Shown here: in pieces, positions 49,262 to 59,030 of the stretch | Layout: each line of letters begins with the position of its first letter | Position numbering within the stretch: position 1 is the stretch's first letter | Assembly: GCA_041396965.1 (NCBI GenBank) | Contig: JAWKXN010000001.1 | Coordinates: 992,001-1,056,000 of the forward strand | Source of the DNA: Rickettsiales bacterium | GTDB taxonomy: Bacteria; Pseudomonadota; Alphaproteobacteria; Rickettsiales; SXRF01 | DNA: 64,000 nt | Direction of reading: 5' to 3' | Translations under genes and position numbers: made by a program | Notes under the pieces: model-generated | The model's database searches: none | The model's input: the letters and a program-made list of their open reading frames with translations, nothing else | What the model was told of the DNA's origin: nothing

Positions 49262-50812
49262 TCAGATGGTTTCAATAATATATATCAAACATAAAATAAA
49301 TAGACTACTCCACGCGAATATCAGCCATGACTTGTTCTTTTCGTCACGCCTGTGACTTATTTCCCTCACCGTTTGCGGATGTAGTTTTATCCCATCCTTA
49401 TCACTAAGTATTTTTAATGTATTTTCTATGTTAAATAAAATATTAGGGAATTTCCGTATTATTTCTCGTGAACTCATTCCCACATCCCTTATTCTTGCTT
49501 TCATTCCAAAATTATCTTTTGTCCAATCATCTATTAAGGGTGTCGCCAACTCCCACATATTAAGATTAGGATTTAACATTCTACCAACTCCTTCAGCTAC
49601 CATCATAGTTTTTTGCATCAGCAATAATTGTGGCTGAACCTCCATTTCAAATTCAGCGGCGATAGCGAACATCTGACCTAGAAGAGCGGCTATTGATATT
49701 TCATTAAGCGGTTTTCCCATAATAGGATGAGCGACCGCCATACAGGCTTGTCTGAAAGCGTCACGTGATTTATTAGCTGGAACGTACCCAGCGTCAAAAT
49801 GCATATCGGCTACCGCCTGATAATCAGCCTGCATGAATCCGTAAAGTATTTCAGCGATATAAATTCGTGACCCAATATCGAGCCTACCCATAATCCCAAA
49901 ATCTATCGCGACTAAATCTCCATTTTTATCAAGAAATAAATTACCGGGATGTAAATCAGCGTGGAAAAAACCGTCTTTGAAAACTTGTGAGAAAAGGCTA
50001 CGAGCGGCTTTTGCTAGTATCTCATTATTATCAAAACCACTATTTTTAATCCTCTCCATATCACTAAATGGTATACCATCTACCCAATCCATTACTAACA
50101 CACGACGACTAGTTTTTTGCCAGTCAATATCCGGTACGCTTAATCCTTTCTCATGTTTCGCTATATTATTCGCCATCTCGGTTGCCGCCGCCGCCTCAAA
50201 GCGTAGATCAAGCTCAAAAAATACTGTTTCCTTAAATATTCTTACTACCTCAACCGGCTTTAAGCGTCTTAAACCGTGAACACGCTTTTCCACGATTCTC
50301 GCTGCCCAAAAAAATAACTCAAGATCGCGAGCAAAGGCTTTTTCTATATTAGGACGTAAAATTTTAACCGCGACCGTCTTTCTATCTTTGGTTATAGCCT
50401 TATGCACCTGCGCTATAGAAGCGGCAGCTACTGGATTTTCATCAAATTTGGTAAAAATTTCCGTAAGTGGAAGCCCAAATTCCTCCTCAACTGTTCTCTT
50501 TGCTACATCGCTTGGAAAAGCTGGCAACTTATCCCTAAGTCCAGAAAGATCATTAGCTATATCCTCACCTATAAGGTCAGAACGAGTAGAAAGAGCTTGT
50601 CCAAGTTTAATAAATGTTGGACCTAACCGCTCAATGGCGCGCGCTAATCTTTCACCTTTACGTTTATCCAGCTTTTTGCTAGTAAATATTCTGCATACAA
50701 CAGAAAGAATAGGGGATATTTCCAAATCATCTATCAAAAATAAAGCGTCTTCCTTAGCTAGAATCCTAGCTATATTAAAAAGACGAAAACTATTACGTAA
50801 ACCAGTGAACAT
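49262..50812 (-). CDS. ubiB: Ubiquinone biosynthesis kinase-like protein UbiB
   Basis: Member of the ABC1/ADCK/UbiB atypical kinase family, required for ubiquinone synthesis. 516 residues. RLGPTFIKLGQALSTRSDLI is the KxGQ motif region, AAASIAQVHKAI the Ala-rich loop, FHADLHPGNLFLDKNGDLVA the catalytic loop, and AIDFGIMGRLD the metal-binding DFG. A C-terminal membrane helix (WLIFAWSSLFILCLIYIIE) anchors it. ubiE lies 6 bp upstream in the same operon. Confidence 0.95.
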   Translation of the reverse strand: MFTGLRNSFRLFNIARILAKEDALFLIDDLEISPILSVVCRIFTSKKLDKRKGERLARAIERLGPTFIKLGQALSTRSDLIGEDIANDLSGLRDKLPAFPSDVAKRTVEEEFGLPLTEIFTKFDENPVAAASIAQVHKAITKDRKTVAVKILRPNIEKAFARDLELFFWAARIVEKRVHGLRRLKPVEVVRIFKETVFFELDLRFEAAAATEMANNIAKHEKGLSVPDIDWQKTSRRVLVMDWVDGIPFSDMERIKNSGFDNNEILAKAARSLFSQVFKDGFFHADLHPGNLFLDKNGDLVAIDFGIMGRLDIGSRIYIAEILYGFMQADYQAVADMHFDAGYVPANKSRDAFRQACMAVAHPIMGKPLNEISIAALLGQMFAIAAEFEMEVQPQLLLMQKTMMVAEGVGRMLNPNLNMWELATPLIDDWTKDNFGMKARIRDVGMSSREIIRKFPNILFNIENTLKILSDKDGIKLHPQTVREISHRRDEKNKSWLIFAWSSLFILCLIYIIETI

Positions 50813-50818
50813 TAAGCG

Positions 50819-51556
50819 CTAAACCTTCCATCCGGAGTGAATAGCCACTATCCCTTGCGACAGATTATGATACTTTACATTAGCAAAACCAGCTTGCTCA
50901 ATCATTTCCTTAAATTCTTCCTGTTTCGGGAACATACGAATACTTTCTACCAGATATTCATATCCTTGCCGATCTCCCGTCACCACTTCGCCAATTTTTG
51001 GAATAATATTAAATGAATAAAAATCATATATTTTTTGTAAAATATCACCCTGTAATTCGCTAAATTCAAGACAGAGGAATCGTCCACCAATCTTAAGCGC
51101 TCGGTATGCCTCACTCAGAGCTTTATCAATATGAGTAACGTTTCTAATACCAAAAGCTATGGTATAAGCGTCATAAACATTATCCTCAATTGGCAAATTT
51201 TCAGCGTCAGCGCACAACCAATCAATATTTTTATATATATTACGATCTATCGCTCGCTTTTTACCTTCACCAAGCATTTTCTCATTAATATCACATATGG
51301 TAATATTACAATCAGCTTTTTGTAATATCCGAAAACTAATATCACCAGTGCCACCAGCCATATCTAATATCTTCATGCCGTCTTGAGGATTTAGCAATCT
51401 TACCATCTCATTCTTCCAAATACGGTGAAGTCCGCTACTCATCAAATCATTCATTAGATCGTATTTCGTCGCTACACTATCAAACACACCCTTTACTAAA
51501 TGGTGTTTTTCGTCTTCTGCTACCTTCCTATATCCAAAATCAGCACTACCAGCCAT
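50819..51556 (-). CDS. ubiE: Ubiquinone/menaquinone methyltransferase UbiE
   Basis: SAM-dependent C-methyltransferase of ubiquinone synthesis. 245 residues. VKGVFDSVATKYDLMNDLMS opens the enzyme, ILDMAGGTGDISFRI is SAM motif I, and DAYTIAFGIRNVTHIDKALS plus KIGGRFLCLEFS the family signatures. Operon with ubiB, whose start lies 6 bp after the stop. Confidence 0.95.
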   Translation of the reverse strand: MAGSADFGYRKVAEDEKHHLVKGVFDSVATKYDLMNDLMSSGLHRIWKNEMVRLLNPQDGMKILDMAGGTGDISFRILQKADCNITICDINEKMLGEGKKRAIDRNIYKNIDWLCADAENLPIEDNVYDAYTIAFGIRNVTHIDKALSEAYRALKIGGRFLCLEFSELQGDILQKIYDFYSFNIIPKIGEVVTGDRQGYEYLVESIRMFPKQEEFKEMIEQAGFANVKYHNLSQGIVAIHSGWKV

Positions 51557-51711
51557 ACACCCATAACCAATTGATAATTATATAAATATATTTATTTTTA
51601 TACAAATAAGAATGATATACTTGTTTCATTAATCGTTATGTTTTAGACTGTTTTCATGATTTACTCAATAACATATACCCCCTTAGGGGCAGATAATAGA
51701 AAGCTACAGCT

Positions 51712-52761
51712 ATGCTGGAGACAACAACCGCTGCGCCAAAACGTTCGGCGCGGAATAAGGGAGCGAGCGAAAAACCGGTTTTCGCCGCCCTTGACTTGGG
51801 AACCAATAATTGCCGACTTCTAATAGCGTCATTACATGGGTTGCCTAGAATTGATACATCAATCGGGGACAGTCCGGTGCAGGTATTTGACAGCTTCTCA
51901 CGTATAATAAGACTAGGTGAGGGAGTAAGTAAAAGTGGTAATATATCGGAAGAGGCTATAGACCGAGCGGTATCGGCTCTTAAGGCTTGCAGGAAGAAGT
52001 TGAACCGTTATGACTTGACTTCATCACGATTTGTAGCGACTGAGGCTTGTAGAAGAGCGAAAAACCGTGCCTTATTTTTAGAGCGTGTACTTAACGAAAC
52101 TGGAATAAAAATAGATATAATATCAACTGAGGATGAAGCAAAGCTGGCTTTTTCTGGCTGTGCTTCTTTGTTGAACAAAAAATATGAAAAAGCTCTAGTT
52201 TTTGATATTGGTGGCGGCAGTACCGAGCTTATGTGGGTAGATGTAAAAAATGGTAAAATAATAGATGACTGGTTGTCGGTAAATTTTGGAGTGATGAATT
52301 TATCTGACAAATTCGGTGGCTCTGATTTCGCTGATATAACCTTCAAGGATATGGTAAAGACAATTTCCGATAAGCTTCAGGAATTTGACAAAAAAAACAA
52401 TATAAGTGAGGCGATAAGAAATGGTGGTGTGCAAATGCTCTCAACCTCTGGAACAGTTACAACTCTCGCCGCTGTCCATCTTGACCTACCACGTTATGAC
52501 CGCTCACGGATAGATGGAACAACATTATCAGTATATGATATAAGAAGAGCTACTGAAAAATTACTAGATATGAAATCATCTGAACGCTTTAATCATCCTT
52601 GTATTGGTTTTGACAGAGCGGATTTTATTCTCTCGGGCTGCGCTATATTTGAGGCGATAAGCGATTTATGGTCTATTGATAACATAACTATCGCTGATAG
52701 GGGGGTGCGTGAGGGTATAATTTTGTCATTAGCGCGAGAATGGCAGACAGCGAATGGCTAA
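51712..52761 (+). CDS. Ppx/GppA-family phosphatase
   Basis: Exopolyphosphatase/guanosine pentaphosphatase, 349 residues. FAALDLGTNNCRLLIASLHG is the phosphate-1 loop of the ASKHA fold, ALVFDIGGGSTELMWVD is the phosphate-2 loop, and LSTSGTVTTLAAVHL the third. Acts on polyphosphate or pppGpp. The rel/spoT gene is 6 kb away. Overlaps rlmE by 8 bp, as in many alphaproteobacteria. Confidence 0.93.
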   Translation: MLETTTAAPKRSARNKGASEKPVFAALDLGTNNCRLLIASLHGLPRIDTSIGDSPVQVFDSFSRIIRLGEGVSKSGNISEEAIDRAVSALKACRKKLNRYDLTSSRFVATEACRRAKNRALFLERVLNETGIKIDIISTEDEAKLAFSGCASLLNKKYEKALVFDIGGGSTELMWVDVKNGKIIDDWLSVNFGVMNLSDKFGGSDFADITFKDMVKTISDKLQEFDKKNNISEAIRNGGVQMLSTSGTVTTLAAVHLDLPRYDRSRIDGTTLSVYDIRRATEKLLDMKSSERFNHPCIGFDRADFILSGCAIFEAISDLWSIDNITIADRGVREGIILSLAREWQTANG

Positions 52762-53458
52762 CTCAAATAAAAATTCTGGTAGTAGAGGACTTACCACACG
52801 AGTAAAAACTGCTCGTGGTAGAAAACCATCCTCAACCAGATGGCTGCAACGCCAATTAAATGATCCATACGTGACAAAAGCGAAAAAAGAAGGATATCGC
52901 TCACGTGCCGCTTATAAATTGATAGAGCTTGACGATAAATTTCATTTCTTAAAACCAACAAAAACAGTGCTTGATTTAGGAGCGGCGCCGGGTGGTTGGA
53001 CACAGGTGGCGGCAGATAGGGTAAAATCAACGACAAAAAAGCCTTTAGTAATAGGAGTTGATATTCTGGCAATGGATGAGGTAGCAGCGGCAACCACTAT
53101 AAAGTTGGATTTTATGGCGGATAACGCACCAAAGACAATAACTGAGTTAATACCGGCAGGTGTTGATATAGTGCTATCTGATATGGCTCCTAATACTATA
53201 GGGCATAAAGCCACTGACCATATACGGATAATCGCTATGGTAGAATCAGCATATTATTTCGCGCGCGAGATACTTAAAAAAGATGGAGTCTTTATCGCTA
53301 AAGTCTTTCAAGGCGGAGCGGATAAAGAACTATTAACGCAAATGCGTAAGGATTTTACCAGTGTAAAACACGCTAAACCTAAAGCCAGCCGCTCCGACTC
53401 CTCCGAAATGTACGTAGTGGCTATGGGTTTCAGTGGATTAAGCGGTAAGCTACGCTAA
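52754..53458 (+). CDS. rlmE: 23S rRNA (uridine-2'-O-)-methyltransferase RlmE
   Basis: FtsJ/RrmJ enzyme that methylates U2552 of 23S rRNA. 234 residues. SRAAYKLIELDDKF carries the catalytic Lys, VLDLGAAPGGWTQVAADRV is SAM motif I, DIVLSDMAPNTIGHKATDH has the catalytic Asp, and DGVFIAKVFQGG the final catalytic Lys. An N-terminal basic extension (about 45 residues) is longer than in E. coli. It overlaps ppx/gppA by 8 bp. Confidence 0.95.
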   Translation: MANSNKNSGSRGLTTRVKTARGRKPSSTRWLQRQLNDPYVTKAKKEGYRSRAAYKLIELDDKFHFLKPTKTVLDLGAAPGGWTQVAADRVKSTTKKPLVIGVDILAMDEVAAATTIKLDFMADNAPKTITELIPAGVDIVLSDMAPNTIGHKATDHIRIIAMVESAYYFAREILKKDGVFIAKVFQGGADKELLTQMRKDFTSVKHAKPKASRSDSSEMYVVAMGFSGLSGKLR

Positions 53459-53553
53459 TTTCATTGAATAATTCACCACATTTGAGATCGTTTCTAAACT
53501 TAATAATAGTTTCTTTTAATTTTAGTATCTTTGCTATGTGCATGTTTTATTAA

Positions 53554-53630
<77 letters not shown>

Positions 53631-53694
53631 ACACCAAAACTTTCACTTTTATAAGTGAGTGAATAATACAAATAATATATGAATATCAAGAAAA

Positions 53695-55089
53695 CTAGCT
53701 TTTTTTATACTCACCACCATTAAGCCAGCTACGGTGGTTTTCAGGTTTGCCTAGATAATATCCCTGAAGGTAATCAACTCCCATGTCCATCAGTATCTTA
53801 GCTGACTCACCATTCTCAACAAACTCCGCTACTGTTTTAAGCCCAAAACCTTGCGCGAATTCTAGGAGTGTCTTGACAAAAAAGCGGTTATCGGAGCTTT
53901 CCGCTAAGTCTTTGATAAATACACCATCAATTTTTACCATATCAACCGATAAAGCTTTCAACTGTCTGAATGAGGTGTAGCCAGAACCAAAATCATCAAG
54001 CGCAACATGACAACCTAAATCCTGAAGCGAGGCGACAAAAAAAGCCGTACTTCGTAAATCTTGCTGAACAGCGGTTTCAGTGATTTCTACTGTAATACGT
54101 GAAGCGATTTCAGGAGTTTGTTTTACTTTTCTTTCAAACTCAGTAAGCCAAACTTGATTTTCAGTGGTCATGTTAGAGACATTAAAAGCAAGTTTTACAT
54201 TATTATTTTCTCTAAGTTCGTCAACGACCATTCCCATAACCATAGTATCAACTACATCAATAAGTCCCATTTTCTCAGCGACAGGGATAAGCGCGCCCGC
54301 TGAACTTATTTTGCCAGTTTTATCTACTATCCTAAGTAATGCCTCATAGTGTGATATACTACCATCTTTAGCATTTACTACTGGTTGATAAGCTAGCCTC
54401 GCCCTATCTTCTTTAATCGCGTTAAAGAAGTAATTAGCAAGACCCATCTGTTGACGACACTGACTCGCCTCATGGCGGGTTGATTCATATGTACGTTGTG
54501 ATGAGCTTTGCATACTATTTATCGTGACATAAGCTTTGTCCAGCGCGTCACTGGCATCAGCCGTTTCTAAAGGAAAGGAGACACTACCAAGAATACCCAT
54601 AACATACAAGGACGCGGTTTCAAAATTATCACGCCCAAAATTCTGAACCATACTATTAATGCGAGCCATCATACGAGAAGTGTCATCAGGATAGCTATAG
54701 GATAGTATTATACCAATCTGATCTCTCTGCAATCTGTATATTGTGTCTTCCTCTCCAAGTATATCGTCTATCATTTTTATAATATCATGAATAACTATCT
54801 CAGAAGTATCATGACCATAAGCGTTTATTATCATAGATAAATTACTGATGGATAATAATATAAGCGCGCCGGAATTATTATTAGAGATAACATTATGTAT
54901 AGAAGTCTCCAGTATATTCATGAACTCAGCCGAACAAAAATTAGAGCTAGAATATATTGATGGTGGTATCATCATCTCAGGGATATTTTCTTCATTAATA
55001 GAAGCATCGCCTACTATATGATGATTGTTGGTGGAATCACTATCCGAATCAATATGATTATCCCTAGATCTGTCTTCTCTGAAAGCCAT
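53695..55089 (-). CDS. Cyclic-di-GMP phosphodiesterase, GGDEF-EAL
   Basis: 464 residues, cytoplasmic. An N-terminal degenerate GGDEF domain (GALILLSISNLSMIINAYGH; RLQRDQIGIILSY where the GGDEF should be) is followed by an EAL domain with complete catalytic residues: HYEALLRI, FNVSNM, VEITETAV, LDDFGSGYTSF, MVKIDGVFI, AEFVENGE and LQGYYLGKP. It should hydrolyse c-di-GMP to pGpG. The degenerate GGDEF may bind GTP as an activator. No membrane helix. Confidence 0.9.
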   Translation of the reverse strand: MAFREDRSRDNHIDSDSDSTNNHHIVGDASINEENIPEMMIPPSIYSSSNFCSAEFMNILETSIHNVISNNNSGALILLSISNLSMIINAYGHDTSEIVIHDIIKMIDDILGEEDTIYRLQRDQIGIILSYSYPDDTSRMMARINSMVQNFGRDNFETASLYVMGILGSVSFPLETADASDALDKAYVTINSMQSSSQRTYESTRHEASQCRQQMGLANYFFNAIKEDRARLAYQPVVNAKDGSISHYEALLRIVDKTGKISSAGALIPVAEKMGLIDVVDTMVMGMVVDELRENNNVKLAFNVSNMTTENQVWLTEFERKVKQTPEIASRITVEITETAVQQDLRSTAFFVASLQDLGCHVALDDFGSGYTSFRQLKALSVDMVKIDGVFIKDLAESSDNRFFVKTLLEFAQGFGLKTVAEFVENGESAKILMDMGVDYLQGYYLGKPENHRSWLNGGEYKKS

Positions 55090-55230
55090 GCTAAACCGTG
55101 CTTTTCCCTGATATACTAAGCATTTATATAGATATTTATATTTTTATTATTATTTTATATTAATAATTTAAGTATAGCTATAAATGGTAAACAGAATATT
55201 ACTTAAAAAGGCAAAATATAAGAAAATCTT

Positions 55231-56070
55231 TTAGATTAATACACTGATAAATAAAGATAAAAAAACAATTAATCCAAATATGGAGTTTGATAAAAATACC
55301 TTCCTAGCTGAATCTGGCTTATTTATATCCAGATAATATATCTGCCATATACCATGAAAAACAGCTGGCAATAGAGTTAATATTGATAAATATTTTCCAG
55401 TTGCTAGTACAAATCCGACAATAGCTAGTAGATAACATAAGCTAACAAATTTCTTGGTGTCATTTCCTAATCGTAGCGCTGTAGAGCGAATACCTATTTT
55501 AACATCATCATCCTTATCTTGATGAGCGTATATAGTGTCATAACCAATAGTAATCAGAACTCCTGATATATAAATTACTACCGCCGGAAGCTCTACATAA
55601 CCACGCACAGCCGCCCAACCCATAAATGCTCCCCAATTAAATACTAATCCTAGAAACAATTGCGGCCACCAACTTATTCTTTTCATAAAAGGATAACAGA
55701 CAATCGGAATTAGTGCTAAAGCCCCCCATATCATAACAACAACACCTAATTGAAGTGCGATAAGCACTGATACGGAAAGTAACATAATCAGTAAAGCGAT
55801 AGCCTGAGAAATCTGTAATTCACCACTGGCAAGCGGTCTATTTCTGGTTCTTTCCACATATTTATCAAGATTACGATCTATAATATCGTTTACAATACAG
55901 CCAGCCGAACGCATGGCGATAGACCCTATAAAAAACAGGAAAAGATAGTATAAATTGATATTCCCTCGTGAGGCGACAACCATAGACCATGCGCATGGCC
56001 AAAATAACAACCATATTCCAACAGGTTGGTGAAGCCGCATTAAACGTAAATATGGATTGGATAGTTGCAT
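55231..56070 (-). CDS. ubiA: 4-hydroxybenzoate octaprenyltransferase
   Basis: Membrane prenyltransferase that joins the isoprenoid tail to 4-hydroxybenzoate in ubiquinone synthesis. 279 residues with about eight helices. NDIIDRNLDKYVERTRNRPL carries the first Asp-rich motif, and TIYAHQDKDDDVKIGIRSTA the second. Divergent from rsmE with a 53-bp gap. Confidence 0.94.
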   Translation of the reverse strand: MQLSNPYLRLMRLHQPVGIWLLFWPCAWSMVVASRGNINLYYLFLFFIGSIAMRSAGCIVNDIIDRNLDKYVERTRNRPLASGELQISQAIALLIMLLSVSVLIALQLGVVVMIWGALALIPIVCYPFMKRISWWPQLFLGLVFNWGAFMGWAAVRGYVELPAVVIYISGVLITIGYDTIYAHQDKDDDVKIGIRSTALRLGNDTKKFVSLCYLLAIVGFVLATGKYLSILTLLPAVFHGIWQIYYLDINKPDSARKVFLSNSIFGLIVFLSLFISVLI

Positions 56071-56123
56071 AATATGTATATAATTATAAAATAATAATAA
56101 CCAATAAAAAATACCATGTAATT

Positions 56124-56936
56124 ATGGCACGTGAGATTAGATTATATACAAAATATCCATTAATTCAGGATAGTGAAATAACCTTAGAAGAAGGACAATC
56201 ACATTACCTAGCTAACGTTATGCGCCTTAAATCTGGTGACAATGTAAGTCTTTTTAATGGAAAAGATGGTCAGTGGCTCGCTAAGATAACACTGATAAAT
56301 AAAAAACACACAAGAATCGTTCCACTTAACAAAACACATGAACAAACCTACTCTCCTGATTTATGGCTAGTTTTTGCTCCAATAAAAGGTAAAACCGAAC
56401 TTGTAGCGGAAAAAGCTACTGAACTTGGCGTATCAAAAATCCTGCCAGTAATTACTGAGCATACGATTGTTCGCTCTCTTAATAGCGATAAGATAGAAGC
56501 GCACATTATAGGTGCCGCGCAACAATGTGAAATGCTTAATATACCAGAGCTTGAAATAGTTGATAATATTACCTACTTATTAGATAAATGGGATAAAGAA
56601 AGAATCCTGTTATATGGTGATGAAAGCGGAGGAGGGGAGCCTCTACTGGAAACTTTAATTAATATAAAACAGCATAATATACATAGAGGAATAAATACGG
56701 GAAAAAGCACGGTGTTAATCGGTCCTGAAGGTGGGTTTTCAGAAAGCGAGTTTATGATATTAAGAAAGCATAGTTTTGCTAAAGGAATCAGCATGGGGCC
56801 ACGAGTAATGAAAGCTGACACGGCAGCGGTTGCCGCTTTGTCTTGCGTTCAGTCAGTGTTAGGGGATTGGGACAAAAAACCACGTTTTATAAGCGAACAA
56901 ATAAATAAGAATAACGAAAAAACAACAGAAGAATAG
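56124..56936 (+). CDS. rsmE: 16S rRNA (uracil-1498-N3)-methyltransferase
   Basis: Methylates U1498 of 16S rRNA. 270 residues, SPOUT knot fold. HYLANVMRLKSGDNVSLFNG is the N-terminal PUA-like domain; ATELGVSKILPVITEHTIVR, STVLIGPEGGFSESEF and GISMGPRVMKADTAAVAALS form the SAM-binding knot. The gap to gshA is 10 bp, so rsmE-gshA-bolA are probably cotranscribed. Confidence 0.95.
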   Translation: MAREIRLYTKYPLIQDSEITLEEGQSHYLANVMRLKSGDNVSLFNGKDGQWLAKITLINKKHTRIVPLNKTHEQTYSPDLWLVFAPIKGKTELVAEKATELGVSKILPVITEHTIVRSLNSDKIEAHIIGAAQQCEMLNIPELEIVDNITYLLDKWDKERILLYGDESGGGEPLLETLINIKQHNIHRGINTGKSTVLIGPEGGFSESEFMILRKHSFAKGISMGPRVMKADTAAVAALSCVQSVLGDWDKKPRFISEQINKNNEKTTEE

Positions 56937-56946
56937 CAAGAAAAAC

Positions 56947-58224
56947 ATGACCACAAGCACGGAAACTATTAGCGATCAATTCTCCAGTATAACTAATAAA
57001 CCTATACTAGAAATCTTAAGGGATTTTTGTAAGAATCATAATAATGAGATAGATGAGTGGTTCACTAAGCTATACTTAGAAGCGCCACCGTTTTTTTATA
57101 GTTCAGTTGATTTACGTCATAGTGGCAACAGGCTAGTTCCAATAGATACAAATATATTTCCCGCTGGTTTTAATAACCTCTCACCAGTCGCGAGAAAGCG
57201 TGCTACCATATGCGTTAATGATTTTTTGTCAGAAAATTATCCTGATGCTAAAAATATAATAATAATACCAGAAAACCATACCAGAAATCTCGCTTATTTT
57301 GATAATCTTCTAGCTCTTTCACAAATCATTGAAAATACTGGGGCGAATGTCAAAATAGGAAGCCTTGCCGCCGGTAAAGGAGAGGTAAGAAAATTTATCT
57401 CGGCGGAGGGAAAAGAAATAATTCAGCATCCCATATTAAAAAAACATTTTGAAGTTATCGGTGAAGATGGCTTTAAGCCGGATTTGATAATCATGAATAA
57501 TGATATGACGGCGGGAATACCAGAAATACTACAAAATGTAATACAGCCAATAATTCCTTCAACTAATATGGGGTGGTTCAGGAGACGAAAATCAACGCAC
57601 TTTAGCGAATATGATAAATTAATAACTGAATTCTGTGATAAATTCTCTATAGATAAATGGTTGCTTTCCGCCAAATCTCATCAATGCGGTCTTGTTAATT
57701 TTAAGAATAAAGAATCTTTGCGGTGCCTAGCGAAATCCGTCGATGAAATACTTTCTTATAGTAAAGAAAAATATAAAAAATATGGAATAGAACAAGAGCC
57801 ATATGTTTATATAAAGGCTGATTCCGGTACTTACGGTATGGGCATAATGAGTGTATATTCAGCTAATGAAGTTCTGGAATTAAATAAAAAAGAGCGCAAT
57901 AAAATGCAAACTATAAAGGAAGGAGTAAAAGTAAGCGAGGTTATCATTCAAGAAGGTATTCCTACTATAGACAAGGTAGATGGTGTGCCGGCTGAGCCCT
58001 TAATATACTTGATTAATGGTGTAGCGGTTGGCGGTATGTACCGGATTAATGATAGGCGCGACTCACATGGTAATTTGAACGCTAGCGGTATGCGATTTAC
58101 CGGTATGTGTGATGAGAGCGAGGAAGAATGTGGGAAATGGAAAAAAATACCAAATTGTAGCTTCCGCTCACATGGTATAATAGCCTCTATCGCCGCGCTC
58201 GCCGCAGCGAGAGAAACCTATTAA
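56947..58224 (+). CDS. gshA: Glutamate-cysteine ligase
   Basis: First enzyme of glutathione synthesis, of the type named after Acidithiobacillus and found in alphaproteobacteria, unlike the E. coli type. 425 residues. PPFFYSSVDLRHSGNRLVPI near the N-terminus, YIKADSGTYGMGIMSVYSAN (ATP-grasp-like region) and INGVAVGGMYRINDRRDSHG fit the family. bolA follows 21 bp later. Glutathione and BolA/glutaredoxin functions are linked in Fe-S and redox control. Confidence 0.88.
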   Translation: MTTSTETISDQFSSITNKPILEILRDFCKNHNNEIDEWFTKLYLEAPPFFYSSVDLRHSGNRLVPIDTNIFPAGFNNLSPVARKRATICVNDFLSENYPDAKNIIIIPENHTRNLAYFDNLLALSQIIENTGANVKIGSLAAGKGEVRKFISAEGKEIIQHPILKKHFEVIGEDGFKPDLIIMNNDMTAGIPEILQNVIQPIIPSTNMGWFRRRKSTHFSEYDKLITEFCDKFSIDKWLLSAKSHQCGLVNFKNKESLRCLAKSVDEILSYSKEKYKKYGIEQEPYVYIKADSGTYGMGIMSVYSANEVLELNKKERNKMQTIKEGVKVSEVIIQEGIPTIDKVDGVPAEPLIYLINGVAVGGMYRINDRRDSHGNLNASGMRFTGMCDESEEECGKWKKIPNCSFRSHGIIASIAALAAARETY

Positions 58225-58245
58225 CACTGGAAGTGATATATATAA

Positions 58246-58527
58246 ATGCCCGTAATCCAAGATTCTATCAAAGAAAAACTTGTATCAGAACTTACCCCAA
58301 CCCATCTGGAAGTATTTGATGAAAGCCACAAACACGCTGGACATGTTGGTGCGCCACAAGGAAGTAGTGAGACTCATATAGGAATAATAGTAGTATCAGA
58401 TAAGTTTATAGGAATGCCACGTCTTGCTCGTTCACGCCTTGTCCATAAAATAATAGAAAATGAGATAAAGCAAATTCACGCTATAACATTGCTAAAGACC
58501 CTAACTATAAAAGAGTATGATGCGTAG
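58246..58527 (+). CDS. BolA family protein
   Basis: 93 residues. THLEVFDESHKHAGHVGAPQ and THIGIIVVSDKFIGMPRLAR and SRLVHKIIENEIKQIHAITL match BolA; His residues near 31 and 37 could ligate an Fe-S cluster together with a monothiol glutaredoxin. It is downstream of gshA. Confidence 0.9.
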   Translation: MPVIQDSIKEKLVSELTPTHLEVFDESHKHAGHVGAPQGSSETHIGIIVVSDKFIGMPRLARSRLVHKIIENEIKQIHAITLLKTLTIKEYDA

Positions 58528-58579
58528 GGCAGTTTACTTATAACAAGTAATTGCTATAATTCCGTTATTCTCCTATTCC

Positions 58580-58918
58580 TCAATTCTTCTTACTACGCCT
58601 TCCGCGCTTAATTTTTGGATAGAGATAATTATCTATAATATAACGTTTAAGAAATAAAATATTTTCCTCTTTAACATTAGTTGAAAAATAACGCATCAAT
58701 ATGTAACGCTCTGAATCTAGTATCTCTTGAAAAAATCTTCTTTCCTTACGTGAATAAAGCAAAACACCGCTTACGGAGTTCTCATAAAGCATATAATTTT
58801 TCATTTCACGTACAAGAGTAAGGCTTAAAAAAGGGGAAGAGAGGGCAAGCAGATCGTCATTATCATTTGACGCTACCGGAAGGAACACAAGATTGTGACA
58901 CCGCCCTATATATTGCAT
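58580..58918 (-). CDS. Small basic protein of unknown function
   Basis: 112 residues with a basic C-terminus (YPKIKRGRRSKKN). LVREMKNYMLYENSVSGVLLY and ILDSERYILMRYFSTNVKEE are helical. No membrane segment. Not recognised. Possibly nucleic-acid binding by its charge. Convergent with bolA and alone on its strand. Confidence 0.45.
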   Translation of the reverse strand: MQYIGRCHNLVFLPVASNDNDDLLALSSPFLSLTLVREMKNYMLYENSVSGVLLYSRKERRFFQEILDSERYILMRYFSTNVKEENILFLKRYIIDNYLYPKIKRGRRSKKN

Positions 58919-59030
58919 GCTATATGTATATACTAAACTACATATGGTGTCAAGATGCTATAAAAACGCCTAATATTCCGTAATGATTTATACTTAATCA
59001 CGAATAAAAATTATCCAAAATGCATACAAA